Assembly (NCBI RefSeq): GCF_002127325.2
Contig: NC_035447.2
Span: 31,383,295-31,447,294, forward strand
DNA: 64,000 nt
From: Helianthus annuus
Taxonomy: Eukaryota > Streptophyta > Magnoliopsida > Asterales > Asteraceae
Direction of reading: 5' to 3'
Position 1 is the first letter of the stretch, and every line of letters begins with the position of its first letter. Below, piece by piece: positions 23,970 through 36,003 of the stretch. The notes under the pieces were generated by a model. That model had not been told where the DNA came from and searched no databases. It worked only from the letters and a program-made list of their open reading frames with translations. A program made the translations under genes and the position numbers.

Positions 23970-23992
23970 TCCTCACCCCCTTAAAAGAAATC
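23970..23992 (-). other. TE5 polypurine tract
   Basis: The minus strand reads TTTTAAGGGGGTGAGGA directly before TGTAACACC of the LTR. Confidence 0.8.
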
Positions 23993-24005
23993 TCGACCTC
24001 GAGAT

Positions 24006-26940
24006 TTACTGAAACAAATGAGGATATTTCTCTTGCATCGTGGATTCCACTTCCCACGTATATTCGGGACCTCTACGGGCATCCCATTTGACCTTAACAA
24101 TAGGCACGTGCTTCCTTCGAAGCTTTTTCACCTGTCGATCCTCAATCGACAAAGGTTTTTCCACGAACTTCAAACTCTCATCAATGTGTATATCTGTATG
24201 CGGTATAACCAGTGATTCGTCCGCGAAACACTTCTTCAAATTACAGATGTGGAACACATTATGAATAGCGCTAAGCTCTTCAGGCAAGTTTAACTTGTAA
24301 GCGACTGACCCGACACGTTCGATAACCTCGAAAGGTCCTATATATCTCGGGCTTAGCTTACCTTTCTTTCCAAATCGCATCACACCCTTCCAGGGCGATA
24401 CTTCAAGCAATACCTTATCACCTACATCGAAGTGAAAATCTTTGCGCTTAGGATCCGCATAACTTTTCTGCCTATCCCTGGCAGCTTTCAAACGATCGCG
24501 AATCTGAACGATCTTGTCTGTCGTCTCAAAGACGATATCTGGTCCTGACAGTTGGACTTCTCCAACTTCTGCCCAACAAATGGGCGATCTACACTTTCTA
24601 CCGTATAGACCTCAAAAGGCGCAACCTTTATGCTGGAATGGTAGCTATAGTTGTAGGAGAATTCAATCAGTGGTAGGTTCTTATCCCAACTACCACCCAA
24701 GTCGATCGCACATGCACGAAGCATGTCTTCCAAAGTTTGAATAGTACGCTTACTCTAACCATCAGTCTGAGGATGATAGGCCGTACTAAAATTCAAACGA
24801 GTGCCCAACGATTGCTGGAAACTCTTCCAAAAATGTGACGTATATCTAGTATCTCTATCGGAGATAATAGATACAGGTATACCATGCAACGCTACAATCT
24901 TATCGACATATAATTGAGCTAACATATCGGAGCTATACATCTCCTTGATGGGTAGAAAATGAGCTGACTTAGTCAGTCTATCTACTATGACCCATATGGT
25001 ATCATTTCCCTTTTTCGTCTTCGTCAACTTGGTGATGAAATCCATTGTCACCATTTCCCATTTCCACTTGGGAATTTCAGGTTGTTGAAGCAAACCTGAC
25101 GGCTTCTGATGCTCAGCCTTGACTTGCGCACAAGTCAAACATTTAGCTACATGCTCAGCTACTGACTTTTTCAAACCAATCCACCAGTAGTTTGCTTTCA
25201 AATCCTGGTACATCTTATCAGCTCCAGGATGAACGGAATATTTAGAGCTGTGGGCTTCCTGGAGGATAACATCCCGAAGTCCTCCATAAACTGGAACCCA
25301 TATTCGTCCGTTTAGTCGTAGCATTCCATCTTTGTCGTAGGATAACTGCTCCTCAGTTACTCCTAACTTCTCTGCAGGATAGTTAGCTTCCAACACAGCT
25401 TCCTTCTGTGCAGCTAACACCCTTTCATTCAAATTATTTCTTATTTCAATGCGCTTGGCATTGATTCTGATCGGTTTCACCCTTTCCTTTCTGCTTAAGG
25501 CGTCGGCAACTACATTTGCCTTGCCTGGATGGTATCTTATCTCGCAGTCATAATCATTTAAAGTTTCCATCCATCGCCTTTGACGCATGTTCAATTCCTT
25601 CTGATTGAACAAGTGTTGAAGACTCTTGTGATCCGAATAAATTATACACTTGGTTCCGTACAAGTAATGTCTCCATAGCTTCAAAGCAAATACCACTGCA
25701 CCCAATTCCAGATCGTGGGTGGTGTAGTTCTTCTCATGCACCTTGAGCTGGCGAGAAGCGTAGGCAATGAATTTGCCTCTCTGCATGAGCACACAGCCCA
25801 TACCAGTGTGCGATGCATCACAATACACTATGAAATCTTCTATGCCATCGGGCAATGTCAACACTGGCGCATTGCTTAACTTCTTCTTCAAAATGTCGAA
25901 GGATTCCTGCTGCTTAGGGCCCCAATCGAACTTAATCTTCTTACGAGTCAACGAAGTTAGGGGCGCAGCAATTCTTGAAAAGTTATCGATAAATCGCCTA
26001 TAATATCCTGCCAATCCGAGGAAACTGCGAATCTCAGTAGGAGTCTTCGGCTCCTGCCAGTTCATGACTGCTTCTACTTTAGCGGGATCTACTTGGATAC
26101 CACGCTCGCTTACCACATGTCCAAGAAACTGGACTTCTCGAAGCCAAAATTCACACTTCGAAAATTTGGCATAAAGCTTCTCTTGATGCAGAAGTTTGAG
26201 AATACAACGAAGGTGTTTCTCATGGTCAGCTTGGCTCTTCGAGTAGATAAGGATGTCGTCAATAAAGACGATGACAAATTTATCTAAATAAGGCTTGCAG
26301 ACACGATTCATGAGATCCATGAATGCGGCTGGTGCGTTGATGAGCCCAAACGGCATCACTAGGAACTCGTAATGTCCATAACGAGTCCTAAACGCTGTCT
26401 TGTGCACATCTTCATCCTTGACCTTTAACTGATGATAACCTGATCTCAGGTCAATCTTGGAGAAATAACTTGCTCCTTGCAACTGATCGAACAGATCGTC
26501 GATCCTGGGTAACGGGTACCTATTCTTGATAGTGACCTTGTTAAGCTCACGGTAATCGATGCACAGACGCATCGATCCATCCTTCTTCTTAATGAACAAG
26601 ATTGGCGCTCCCCAAGGAGATGAGCTAGGTCTAATAAAACCTTTAGCTAATAAATCATCCAACTGCGTCCTCAACTCCTTCATCTCCGTTGGTGCCAATC
26701 TATATGGTGCTCTTGCTACAGGCGCAGCGCCTGGAATGATGTCTATCAGAAACTCCACTTGCTTATCCGGTGGCAAACCGGGTAGTTCTTCAGGAAATAC
26801 TTCAGGGTATTCTGAGATAACAGGGATATCTTCAATCTTCGGCTTCGGCTCATCATGGTAACTTGTGCCATATAAATGACACATCCCTTCTGCATGCACC
26901 TGGATGCCTTGAGCATGGACACTTGCTCAGGCAATCCATG
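24006..26940 (-). pseudogene. pol: TE5 pol (RT, RNase H, integrase, chromodomain), broken
   Basis: The main frame 26899-24755 encodes reverse transcriptase with F-I-D-D-I-L, RNase H and the integrase core up to HPQTDG, where the Gln of the usual GQSERT motif is a TAG (24755-24757). The frame continues to about 24605, shifts by an indel within the codons after APFE, and resumes in 24491-24006 with the GPY/F region and a chromodomain ending KYPHLFQ. A further frameshift lies near 26860 at the junction with protease, downstream of a TAG at 26941-26943. The product would be a Tekay-like Pol; the gene is dead as it stands. Confidence 0.9.
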
Positions 26941-28581
26941 CTAGGTATCTCCTTGAATAGTAAGTGACTCACCAGACGGAGTCTTCACTACTACTTGCTT
27001 TCTGTTGCACACAATCTGGGCTTGGTTTTGCGCTAACCAATCCATGCCTATCACTATATCGAATCCAGCTAGCTTAAAGGGAAGCAAGGATAACGGGAAA
27101 GAATGATTCCTAATGGATATAACACATCCATCTAGAACAGTCGAGGCGGTTTCTATGGTTCCATCGGCTAATTCCACCTCATATTTCACACTTAGGGTCT
27201 TAACAGGAAGGTTCAACAATTTACAGAACTTATCATCTACAAACGACTTATCAGCTCCTGAATCAAACAAGACTCTAGCAAAAACATCATTTACAAGAAA
27301 CGTACCTGTAATGACGTTGTCGTCAAGAACTGCCTCCTTGGCGTCCATTCTGAAGACTCTCGCATTAGTCTTCTTCCCATCATCAGCTTTCTTCGCATTC
27401 TTTGGGCAGTTGGGCCGAATGTGCCCTTTCTCGTTGCAACCAAAACAAGTTGCATCCTTCATCTTCTTGCAATCTAAGGCCTTATGATCTGTGGACTTGC
27501 AGATTCCACATCGCCTTTCTTGAGATTGGGATTTCGCTTCCAAACGACATTTCCCAAAATGGTGTCTCTTGCAGGTCTTGCATCTGGGTCTCTCACCCGA
27601 TTGATGATCTCCTTTCTTAGATCCCGACCCTTTCTTATGGTCGTTGTTCCCTCTGTGTCGTTTCTCAGATCTTCGTGAGGTGTCATCCTCACGTTTCCTC
27701 TTGTTTTCCTCTGAGCTCTTCATAGCTCTCAATCTGACTACATCTTGAGTGAGGGAGAGGGATAGATCAGCTACGGATCTGAATGTCGTAGGCCTTGAAG
27801 CCTTGACGCTTGCCTTTATCTCCGGTGCCAGACCCCCAATAAATCGAGCAATCCTTCGCGGCTCCGGGGTCACCAGATAAGGCACTAACCGAGATAAAGT
27901 GTTGAACGTAGTAAGATACGCTTGACAATCGAGGTTCTTCATAACCAGAGATACGAAATCCAATTCAATCCTTTCGACCTCATGCTGCGGGCAGAAATTC
28001 TCTTTGATCAGGGCCACAAACTGTTCCCATGACATACCGTACAGTGTGGCCTTACCGGCAGCTTGTAGGAGTGACTTCCACCATGCTAACGCATCTCCCT
28101 TGAACGACTGGGACATGTACTTCACGACGTCCCTATCAGCACACCCGCTGATATCAACAACAGTATCCATCTCATCCAGCCATGTCATGCAGTCAACTGC
28201 TCCTTTTTCCCCAGTAAAATCTCTGGGTTTGCAAGAAACAAAATACTTGTACGTACAGGACTTGCTGTGCGTATCATGCTTCAGCTTGACTTCTTGCTTA
28301 GGAATACTGCTGTGGTTGGAGGAGTGATTATCCTCCTCATCCTTCTTCGGCTCACTCTTTTTAGAAGGTGGCTTACTATGAGCCTCAGAATGAGTCTTGG
28401 GCTTTACGTGCGATACTGTTCGGGTCCTACTCCGAGTACCGCTAGATTCCCTGAATTGCCTATCCATAGCTTTGGCAACAGCGTTATCTATCAGTGCTTG
28501 CAATTCTTCACCAGTGACGTGAATCCTGGTATTATCTGGGTGTTCTCCAGAATGACTGTTGGTCTCCTCCGATTTGGCCAT
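26941..28581 (-). CDS. gag: TE5 Gag-protease (truncated by a stop before pol)
   Basis: 546 codons from ATG at 28581. The order is a basic, Ser/His/Lys-rich N-terminus (1-115), the capsid-like retrotransposon gag domain (about 120-290), a Lys/Arg-rich linker, zinc knuckles (CX2CX4HX4C twice, after a CKTCKRHHFGKC variant, about 345-415), and an aspartic protease with DSGAD (about 455). It ends at TAG 26941-26943, after which the same frame still reads family-like sequence for about 25 codons. The stop is probably a mutation, since chromovirus gag-pol is normally one frame; TE1 has none here. Confidence 0.85.
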   Translation of the reverse strand: MAKSEETNSHSGEHPDNTRIHVTGEELQALIDNAVAKAMDRQFRESSGTRSRTRTVSHVKPKTHSEAHSKPPSKKSEPKKDEEDNHSSNHSSIPKQEVKLKHDTHSKSCTYKYFVSCKPRDFTGEKGAVDCMTWLDEMDTVVDISGCADRDVVKYMSQSFKGDALAWWKSLLQAAGKATLYGMSWEQFVALIKENFCPQHEVERIELDFVSLVMKNLDCQAYLTTFNTLSRLVPYLVTPEPRRIARFIGGLAPEIKASVKASRPTTFRSVADLSLSLTQDVVRLRAMKSSEENKRKREDDTSRRSEKRHRGNNDHKKGSGSKKGDHQSGERPRCKTCKRHHFGKCRLEAKSQSQERRCGICKSTDHKALDCKKMKDATCFGCNEKGHIRPNCPKNAKKADDGKKTNARVFRMDAKEAVLDDNVITGTFLVNDVFARVLFDSGADKSFVDDKFCKLLNLPVKTLSVKYEVELADGTIETASTVLDGCVISIRNHSFPLSLLPFKLAGFDIVIGMDWLAQNQAQIVCNRKQVVVKTPSGESLTIQGDT

Positions 28582-29281
28582 GTAGCTTTAAGCTACATAA
28601 AAGGACAAGGTCTTATTTAGAAACCTAACAGTATTATCGTTCTAGACGATTTATTAACCATGATATTAAGAATCATAATAGTTAATTTAATTAATTTCAT
28701 TCAAGGCTTTTATTAGCAACTATATTATGGAATGAAATGTATATTGGCACAATAGGCCTAGTCACTTCGGACAATTACTAAATTATAAATTTAGATTTTT
28801 ATAGGATTAGAAATTGTATAATTAAACAAATAATCCTTTACTAGGCAGGGAGTCAAAAACCACAACTGCCACTATATGACATAGCCATAACCCGTAGGTA
28901 TCAAGTCATAAACAGACTTGTGTACAGATATAATCTGTAGATAATTTATTAAAAAGGGTGGCTTGTGTGATTCTACAGATCACGTTTAGCCAGGAATGTT
29001 AACATGTTTACAGATGTTAACAGAGATTTGAATCTTTTCAACCAGGTTTTACCATATTGGCCAGGTCTGTTAATAAGACATTCAAGCTAGGTTTTACCTT
29101 ACTAAGATTCTTATTAAAATGGCAAATCAAATAAAAATTGATATTTTCCATTTATTTGAATATTATATTCATGCACATAAATAAAATGAGAAATTCAAAT
29201 TAACCATTTCAAATTTTAAATAAAGTAACTAGTACATCTTTGCCCTAAACGGGACTTTAATTCAAATAACATGAATAACAT
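28582..29281 (-). other. TE5 spacer between extra ORF and gag
   Basis: AT-rich, no ORF of note. I see no structured feature apart from the tandem repeat that begins at its right end. Confidence 0.5.
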
Positions 29282-29461
29282 GCCCGCGCAGGGGCTAAAC
29301 CAAATAACAGACAAAACAAACAAAACAAACCCACGCAGGGGTTAAACAGAAATAACATACCCACGCAGGGGTAGAATAAGAGAAATATACCCACGCAGGG
29401 GTAGAATAAGAGAAATATACCCACGCAGGGGTAGAATACAGGAATAAATGTCCACGCAGGG
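29282..29461. repeat. 30-bp tandem repeat in TE5 leader (CCCACGCAGGGGT core)
   Basis: CCACGCAGGGG-type cores start at about 29283, 29330, 29360, 29390, 29420 and 29450, with a 30-bp period from 29330 on. The spacer is AGAATAAGAGAAATATA. The minus-strand ORF over it (YSTPAWVYFS repeats) is a by-product. Confidence 0.8.
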
Positions 29462-29491
29462 ACATGAGTAAAAGAGCTAACAACACAGGAT

Positions 29492-30763
29492 TCAATAATC
29501 CTTCTTACTCTTACCCTTAATCAAGTCAACCATCTTCTTGAACATACCGCGGTTGTGTCGGCGATCATTTTGCAATTCCCGTCGCACGTCATGTATCCCT
29601 TGCAGGATTTCTTGGACTTGCGGTGGCGACATCATCGGCGCCGGCGGCGGTGGCTGATACTGCGGTGGCTGTGGAGGCTGCGGCTGCTGGTATCCCTGCG
29701 GTGGGAATCCAAAAGCTGATTGTCCCGTAACCCAGGGACCTCCAAAAGTACTCTCCTGATTGAGAGGGTTGTAGCCTGAAGCTAACCAGTAGGGATCTCC
29801 CGTATAATCATAACCGGGAGGAAAAGTCGGCTCGAAAGGGTTGAACTGTGCTGCGCTAGCATACGCAGGGATGGGCTCTCCAAAGTTCTGCGGCGGTAGT
29901 GGTGCAATAGTCGCAGAAGTAACCTCTGAGACGGGATGCTGAGACTCTCCCATCTCTGACTTCTCGTGGAGCGGCGAGTAGCGGCCGCTACCTGAATGTC
30001 GAGGGGTGGCAATGCGAATCCCTCCTCGCGTAGACATACGCGCGTTCCTCCTTGGCCTCTGAGGCGGAGGAGGCAAAACCGGTGGTGGTGGTGGCGACGG
30101 AGTAACCACGTCGCGCCAAAAGGCCTCAGATGGGTCCTGCTGCAAAGGCGGCTGCTGAAGCTGCTGCTGCTGAGAGTGATGCTGAGAGTGCACGGGAGAA
30201 CCGTGATAAGACTGGTGCATGGGAGAGTTGTGATGGCTGGGGGTGTAAAACCAATCGTGCTGCTTAAACCTCTCCTCGTAGCTGTCAACACCATTGAATG
30301 GTGATCCCCTGTATGGTGACCCATCCGATATCTCAATGGGATGGTTAGGCGTGCCGGACGGTGGTAGGGAAGGGTCAGTGTCCTCGTCGACCTCCATCTC
30401 GTTACCACCAGAGAAGTGGTCTTCAGGTCCTAGTGGGTTATGACCCACTGGTTCATCCAAATAGGCATCAGGGTTATACAGGCCCTGATAAACTGGTGCT
30501 GGGTAGTGGTGAGGTGACTGGTGTAATGGAATGAAAGATCCATGGGAGTCATGGGGCCCATTTTCAGAATGTGGCCCAAAGGAGTGAGGTAGGGATGGCG
30601 AGGTGCTCAAAGATACCGAGTGCCTGGCTGGCTCGGCGAATGATCTCCAAAGATCATGGGCTGCAGTGTTGTGCGAAGCTGATGGGGCTCGCCTGTGTGA
30701 GGGTCCTGCCTCGTGGTCATGTGATGTGGCGAATCCTCCTCGTCCTCGCATACGTGGCGGCAT
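29492..30763 (-). CDS. TE5 accessory protein upstream of gag, function unknown
   Basis: 423 codons from ATG at 30763 (MPPRMRGRGGF), 193 nt inside the primer site and on the same strand as gag. The start was chosen because MPPR..RGRG is the conserved-looking beginning; the frame stays open further upstream into LTR-proximal DNA without family-like sequence. It is rich in Pro, Ser, His and Gln, with a GPSHRR segment near residue 25, an acidic MEVDEDTDPSLPPSGTP stretch, Q- and P-rich blocks (about 185-225 and 350-380) and a basic, possibly helical C-terminus (VQEILQGIHDVRRELQNDRR.. KGKSKKDY). No catalytic motif is visible. It is intact although gag and pol are broken. I do not assign a function. 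Confidence 0.75.
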   Translation of the reverse strand: MPPRMRGRGGFATSHDHEAGPSHRRAPSASHNTAAHDLWRSFAEPARHSVSLSTSPSLPHSFGPHSENGPHDSHGSFIPLHQSPHHYPAPVYQGLYNPDAYLDEPVGHNPLGPEDHFSGGNEMEVDEDTDPSLPPSGTPNHPIEISDGSPYRGSPFNGVDSYEERFKQHDWFYTPSHHNSPMHQSYHGSPVHSQHHSQQQQLQQPPLQQDPSEAFWRDVVTPSPPPPPVLPPPPQRPRRNARMSTRGGIRIATPRHSGSGRYSPLHEKSEMGESQHPVSEVTSATIAPLPPQNFGEPIPAYASAAQFNPFEPTFPPGYDYTGDPYWLASGYNPLNQESTFGGPWVTGQSAFGFPPQGYQQPQPPQPPQYQPPPPAPMMSPPQVQEILQGIHDVRRELQNDRRHNRGMFKKMVDLIKGKSKKDY

Positions 30764-30955
30764 GATGAACCTGTCAAAAATTAAACAAGTTGCACAACAA
30801 ATTATATAAGACAAAGCTAATAATAAAAATAAAGATAAAATAAACGAAATGTCGAGCATTTCCTAAGTTCTTTGTCTAGACTCGAAAATCGAGGATTGTG
30901 CAATTGTGTAACTGAGATTAAACACAAAGGACTAGTGTTTAATTCACTCAGCGTT

Positions 30956-30968
30956 GGCTCTGATACCA
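30956..30968 (-). other. TE5 primer binding site (initiator Met tRNA)
   Basis: The minus strand reads TGGTATCAGAGCC three bases inside the 5' LTR. Confidence 0.9.
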
Positions 30969-30971
30969 ACC

Positions 30972-33900
30972 TGTCACACCCCGATCTCCACGTGTCACCG
31001 GTGGGCCCGGTGTGGGGTACAGTGACGTGGTTGGCATCGTCATAGACAAACAACACAATATAATAATGCACAGCGGAAGCAGAATAGATACATTTCAACT
31101 TTAATTAAATGTAATAATAACATCATAAGTAGTTGAAACGAATCCACAGGCGGATAAAATAAAAATAAGATAAAATTGTTCAACAGTTTATTTTGTCGTC
31201 CGAGCTTGCGAGACTATAGTGGACGCTCTTAGGAAACAGCCAGCCTAGTTCGTATAGTACCTGCACTTAACCTTTTGGGAAAATACGTCAGTTTACACTG
31301 GTAAATACAAATCGACTGACTCATTTTGAAAATGATTGAAAATTGATTTAAATGCACATGGCATAAATATTTTTATTAACTTGGGATAATTATGCAATAT
31401 AAACTTGTGAACGAATTACATGTTACTCGTACATTTGGTGGCCCAGGATCTGCTGTCCGGGCTAAAGATTAAATGACACACCACATTAAAGAGTTATACA
31501 CGCCGGGTGTACGCCTACACCCCGTGCTCTGGTCGTGGCCATCTCGTAAGATAATGCCAAGGATATCCGGGACACGGTCAGTAACCCCCCAAAGCCTAAA
31601 GTAAGAACAAGACTGTTTAAACGAGTCGCACAAACTATTCAAGACTGTACACCCATAGGGTGCAGGATTTGTGCGCTCGATCAAGCGGTATTTTAAATAC
31701 CGTACCCCAAGCCCGTATAGGGAAAATAAGTCAAAATGTATTTACCTGAGCAAGTATGAATCACAAATGGTAAGTGTAGGTAGCTTTTACTGGGCCTCCT
31801 AATCTGGAACAAAGGTTTATAATAACCTATTAGATTCCTAACGGGTCTTTTATTTAAGCTTAAGCTTTGACCGGTTAGTTTTAAGGATGATACGGTACAA
31901 GCGCACGATTAAGCGAAAGACCGGATAGAATGTGATTTAGACCCGACAAGTTTGAATACTTGTGTAATATGGGTATACTAAATACATTCTGGATTTTGAG
32001 ACAAAAATGATAACGTTTGACCCGTTTCGGTCAATTTACGCAAACTAGTTACGTAAACCGAACCGAATGCTAAAAGGGCGTTACGGGTAGCCAAAAGAGT
32101 CAAATGCAAGTTCCCTGAGATAATATGCTTTAAATATGATATAATATCAGTAAGTTATGTTCTATTATGCCCCGAATAATTTCAAACTCAATTTATGCCT
32201 TAGAAGGGCATTTTGCTCATCTAAAAGATTATAAAAGAGTCAATTTAGAAATCTGAGTTTCGGGTCTGGTTTATACAGTAAATATACTTCATTTAACATA
32301 TTATAACAGTAGGGTATGACCCATATAAAAAACTTATCATTTAAAATCAAACTATGCACCGTAGGGGTATTTTAGTAATTTCACAAGGGCTAAAACTGCC
32401 AAAACTGGAAATCTGAGTTCAAACATTTATACTTACTGTTATTATATGAAAATATACTAATTACATCAGTAGGTATGAGTTTTATATGTTTAAAATGAGT
32501 ATAACGCTTACTATGCGTTAGAAATGCTAAAAATGCGATCTAGGGCCGTTTCCGGGTTTTCAAAAGAAAGCTGAGATTTTTATATTTCCAGAATGCTCAA
32601 AATAATTTATTTAACATATAAAATCAGTGGAAAAAGGTTTCGGGTCAAAAGGATGTATAAAACTCATTTTATGGCTTAAACGGTCAAAACCGGCATTAAC
32701 CGAATCGACTAAGCGATCTAAGATACGATCAGCCAAAAATTAAATAAAAATCATAAAAAATCCCAAAATATTATATAACATCAGTGGGTAAAAAGTTTTG
32801 TATCAAAACGTGGCCTGAAATAGGTTATACGCGAAATGCGCCGTTTATGTAACTTTAAGATATAGTTTTACGATATCGGCCATAACTCAAAATCTGGACC
32901 ACTAACTGATCTCAAATTTTCGGTGCAAGTTTATATATTAGAAATAAATATTTCTACTCTTTTACTTTTCCAAAAATCACGTTTTATATCAAAAAGGGCA
33001 AAATAGTCAACTTTAAGCATAAATCGGAAACATGCAAATGAATCGGCTAAACATAGACTCAAGCAATAAAAATTCCTGAAAGTTTAACCAAAATAAATAT
33101 AGTCAAAAATAAGCTCCAATACAGATCTCAAACATGCATGTACGGATCCGAATCGATAGTCTACGAAAAAGTCGTTTTACAAGACTTTCGGTTCCGATTC
33201 GTATTTATACTAAAGATTGTCGAGTTGTTTATGATAAAACACATTCTTATGTTCATTATAAGTTATTTATGATGATCAAACTGATTGCATGTCATCTACA
33301 TTATCATTTAAGCTATTTTTCGCAAAAACGATTTCTGTTGACTTTTTAGAAACATCTTTGACTCGACAATTAGCATGCATAAAGTGGGAATCAGAGAATA
33401 CCCTTTTGAGGGTTTGTTTCCCACATAAATACCAACATATTTGTGGTTTCAATTTGAGAAATGACAGAGTAAAACTCGTTTAATCGAAAAGTCAAAGTAT
33501 AAGAACAACGGTTTTGACTTTTACTAATAATCAAGGCAAGAACGAATTAGAGACTGATATAACGGATTACCAAGGTCCTAATGAAGCTTAGCTAACGCTT
33601 GGAGGTGGCCTTGTCATTCAGATTTGCTCCAGAAAGTCTTGAGAGTGTTCTTGAGAGTTGAGAGCTTCTTGATCACAATGCAAATGCCCAAGAAAGGAGC
33701 TTTTGATCTGATTTAAAGATGAATTCAGAGGTTGGAGGTAGCACACTGTTGCACTAGGCATGCATGGGATTTAATTGGAGCAAAAGGAGGTGATGGCAGC
33801 TGTTATGAACTTCAAATTCAGACCCAAAATGCAATTTTCGCGAATTCTGGACCTGGGCAGGCCTCGCGTCACGCCTAGGGTCCTAGGTGTGACACCTAGC

Positions 33901-34509
33901 CCCATCTGATCCTCAAATCTCTTTAATATTGAAGTTTTGGTCCTTGGTCTTCGTATACGAGGTTTCGGCTAGTTATTTTGGCTCGTAAACCCCCAAACTT
34001 GGTTTTTAAGAACCTTGGGACATTTACCAACATGGTAATGTCCTCGGATAACTTTGCGCTCAACTGAAAAGCCATGAAATTCGACGTTGACGCTTTTAGT
34101 CCTTCAAGTACGGTTTTGGCCATAACTTTCTCATACGTTAACGAAACTTCACGAAATTTTTACCACACATTCTAATGAGTATATTTTAGCATTAAAAAGC
34201 TTCAGGTCTGCCAAAAGTTCACTCAGAGGTATAAATTCAACATGTTGACACTTTTGGCCCCTATAGTTTGTAATTCCTCACTTTTGTGCAATTTCCGCGT
34301 CGTATGATCCATGAACCATCCGTTTAAGGTTATAAACATTATGTAGGGTTATCATAGAGTCTATTTATCCATTGTTGACACTTTGGACCCTTACGTTCCA
34401 TAGTTTTCACCGTTTGTCACTTTTAGTCCCTCTAAAGTTTGTTTTCACATACCGGAACCTTATGACACGTGTCAAGACATTATTGGATGAAATTTTTGGA
34501 GGTGTTACA
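30972..34509 (-). repeat. TE5 5' LTR
   Basis: 3538 bp, TG...CA; partner of 20433-23969, with roughly 0.7 percent difference by eye. Confidence 0.9.
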
Positions 34510-34514
34510 GTATC

Positions 34515-35994
34515 CCAGGATAGCCACAGGATATCTCGATTTGTGCATCCTATTTGTGATGCTGAAATCCCAAAAAGATTCCAAACTCCTAACATGAAGC
34601 TGTATGATGGGACTACGGATCCTGAAGAGCATATTGCCCAGTATAGGGAAAGAATGGAGATTAACCCTATCCCTCCGGAGCTCAAGGAAGCATGCTTATG
34701 CAAGGGATTTGGTTCTACTCTGACAGGATCAGCCTTAAAATGGCTGTTAAACGTTCCTCCTCACTCAATTACTTCGTTTGCTCATTTGGTTAATTTATTT
34801 AACAGTCAATTTTCTTGTAGTCGGAGTTTTGAGAAACTAACCGGTGATCTTTACAGGATAACTCAAGGGCCTCAGGAATCCTTGAGGGATTATGTGAACA
34901 AATTCAGTCGAGATTCCTTGGATATCCCACATCTTGATGTTGCAACAGCTGTGCAAGCTTTTAAGATGGGGTTACAAAACGATTCTCAGTTTTATCAGGA
35001 TCTTGTAATGAATCCCTACAGGAATCTCGACGAAGCTCGTAACAAGGCTTTGAGATATATCCGTCTGGAAGATGACAAGAAAATGCAAGAGAGGATGAAT
35101 TCTACCTCAACCTACGAATCAACCAACAGGAAATCAGAATCCTCATATAAGCCATATCGCTCTAAGTCATATGGCAGAAATGATAGCAAGAGAGTGAATG
35201 CTGTTGAAGACGAGGATCCTGAAGAATATCCTGAATTATCTGAATATTGTTTTTCTGTTAATATACCTGAACTAATGTATGCTATGCAGGGTTTGGGAGA
35301 TAAAGCCAGGTGGCCTCGGAAGAATCAACAAAAAGCTGATTGGAAGGATAAATCCAAATGGTGTGCCTTCCATGAGGATTTCAGACATGTTACTGAGGAT
35401 TGCATTTGTAGGACTTCGTATTCAGCGGCTAAGAGACATGCAAAGGAAGCTAAGAGTGAGAGGGGAGACAAACCAGTCAGGATGACTACCCTCACAACTG
35501 ATAAAGTGATCACTTTCGATAGTGATGACACGGATACTGTTCAGGATCCTCACCATGATGCTTTGGTAATAACATTATATGTGGCTAACCATTTTGTACG
35601 CAGGATACTGGTAGACAACGGTAGTTCTGTCAATATAATTTAGCTGGAAACATTGAAGAGGATGAATGTATCTCCGATGGACATTACTTCGAAGTCCACT
35701 GTGCTCGTTGGTTTCAGTGGAGAAGCTAGGAATACCGTAGGGGAGATAAAGTTGCCAGTATATGTTGAAGGGGTCAACTCCATACAACGCTTCTGCGTGA
35801 TGGACTCCTTATCCTGCTATAACATCATACTGGGAAGACCATGGATTCACGATATGAAGGCTGTGCCATGAACATATCACCGATGCATCAAGATCCCTAC
35901 CCCTTGGGGAGTTGTCAAGGTTGAAAGTGATCAGCAGGAAGCGAAAGAATGCTACTCATCCTCAATGAAATCCTCAACTAAGCCTAGTGAAGCA
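34515..35994 (+). pseudogene. gag: TE4 gag (C-terminal part) and protease, broken
   Basis: The frame continues from 20432. It encodes the retrotransposon gag domain (YDGTTDPEEHIAQYRERM and on), a CX2HX4HX4C knuckle (CAFHEDFRHVTEDC, about 35364-35403) and an aspartic protease whose active site reads VDNGSSVNII (about 35610-35640). Compared with TE10 there is an in-frame loss of about 54 codons after TEDC. Nonsense codons at 35641-35643 (TAG, where TE10 has CAG) and 35869-35871 (TGA) are specific to this copy. The TAG at 35995-35997 is shared with the other copies and is treated separately. Confidence 0.85.
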
Positions 35995-36003
35995 TAGCAA
36001 TTA
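35992..36003 (+). promoter_or_regulatory. Candidate readthrough stop between protease and RT, TE4
   Basis: GCA TAG CAA TTA in the gag-pol frame. The six bases 3' of the stop match the UAG CAA UUA readthrough context seen in TE8 and TE10. Confidence 0.6.

Larger units (their letters stand above)
20433..34509 (-). mobile_element. TE5: complete but degenerate chromovirus with 3.5-kb LTRs, inserted in TE4 gag
   Basis: LTRs at 20433-23969 and 30972-34509 start TG and end CA. The target duplication GTATC is present on both sides (20428-20432 and 34510-34514). I counted about 25 differences between LTRs by eye, more than in TE1 in proportion. The initiator Met tRNA primer site, an extra ORF upstream of gag, gag-protease and a chromodomain-ended pol are in order on the minus strand. 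Two nonsense codons and two frameshifts make it non-autonomous. Confidence 0.95.

Noticed and set aside
29330..29461. CRISPR-like regular repeat
   Set aside because: Unit spacing is a plain tandem repeat with identical spacers, in a plant retrotransposon.
30764..30859. Longer start of the TE5 accessory ORF with a hydrophobic N-terminus (signal-like)
   Set aside because: The upstream 32 codons are leader sequence; MPPRMRGRGG at 30763 is the credible start.
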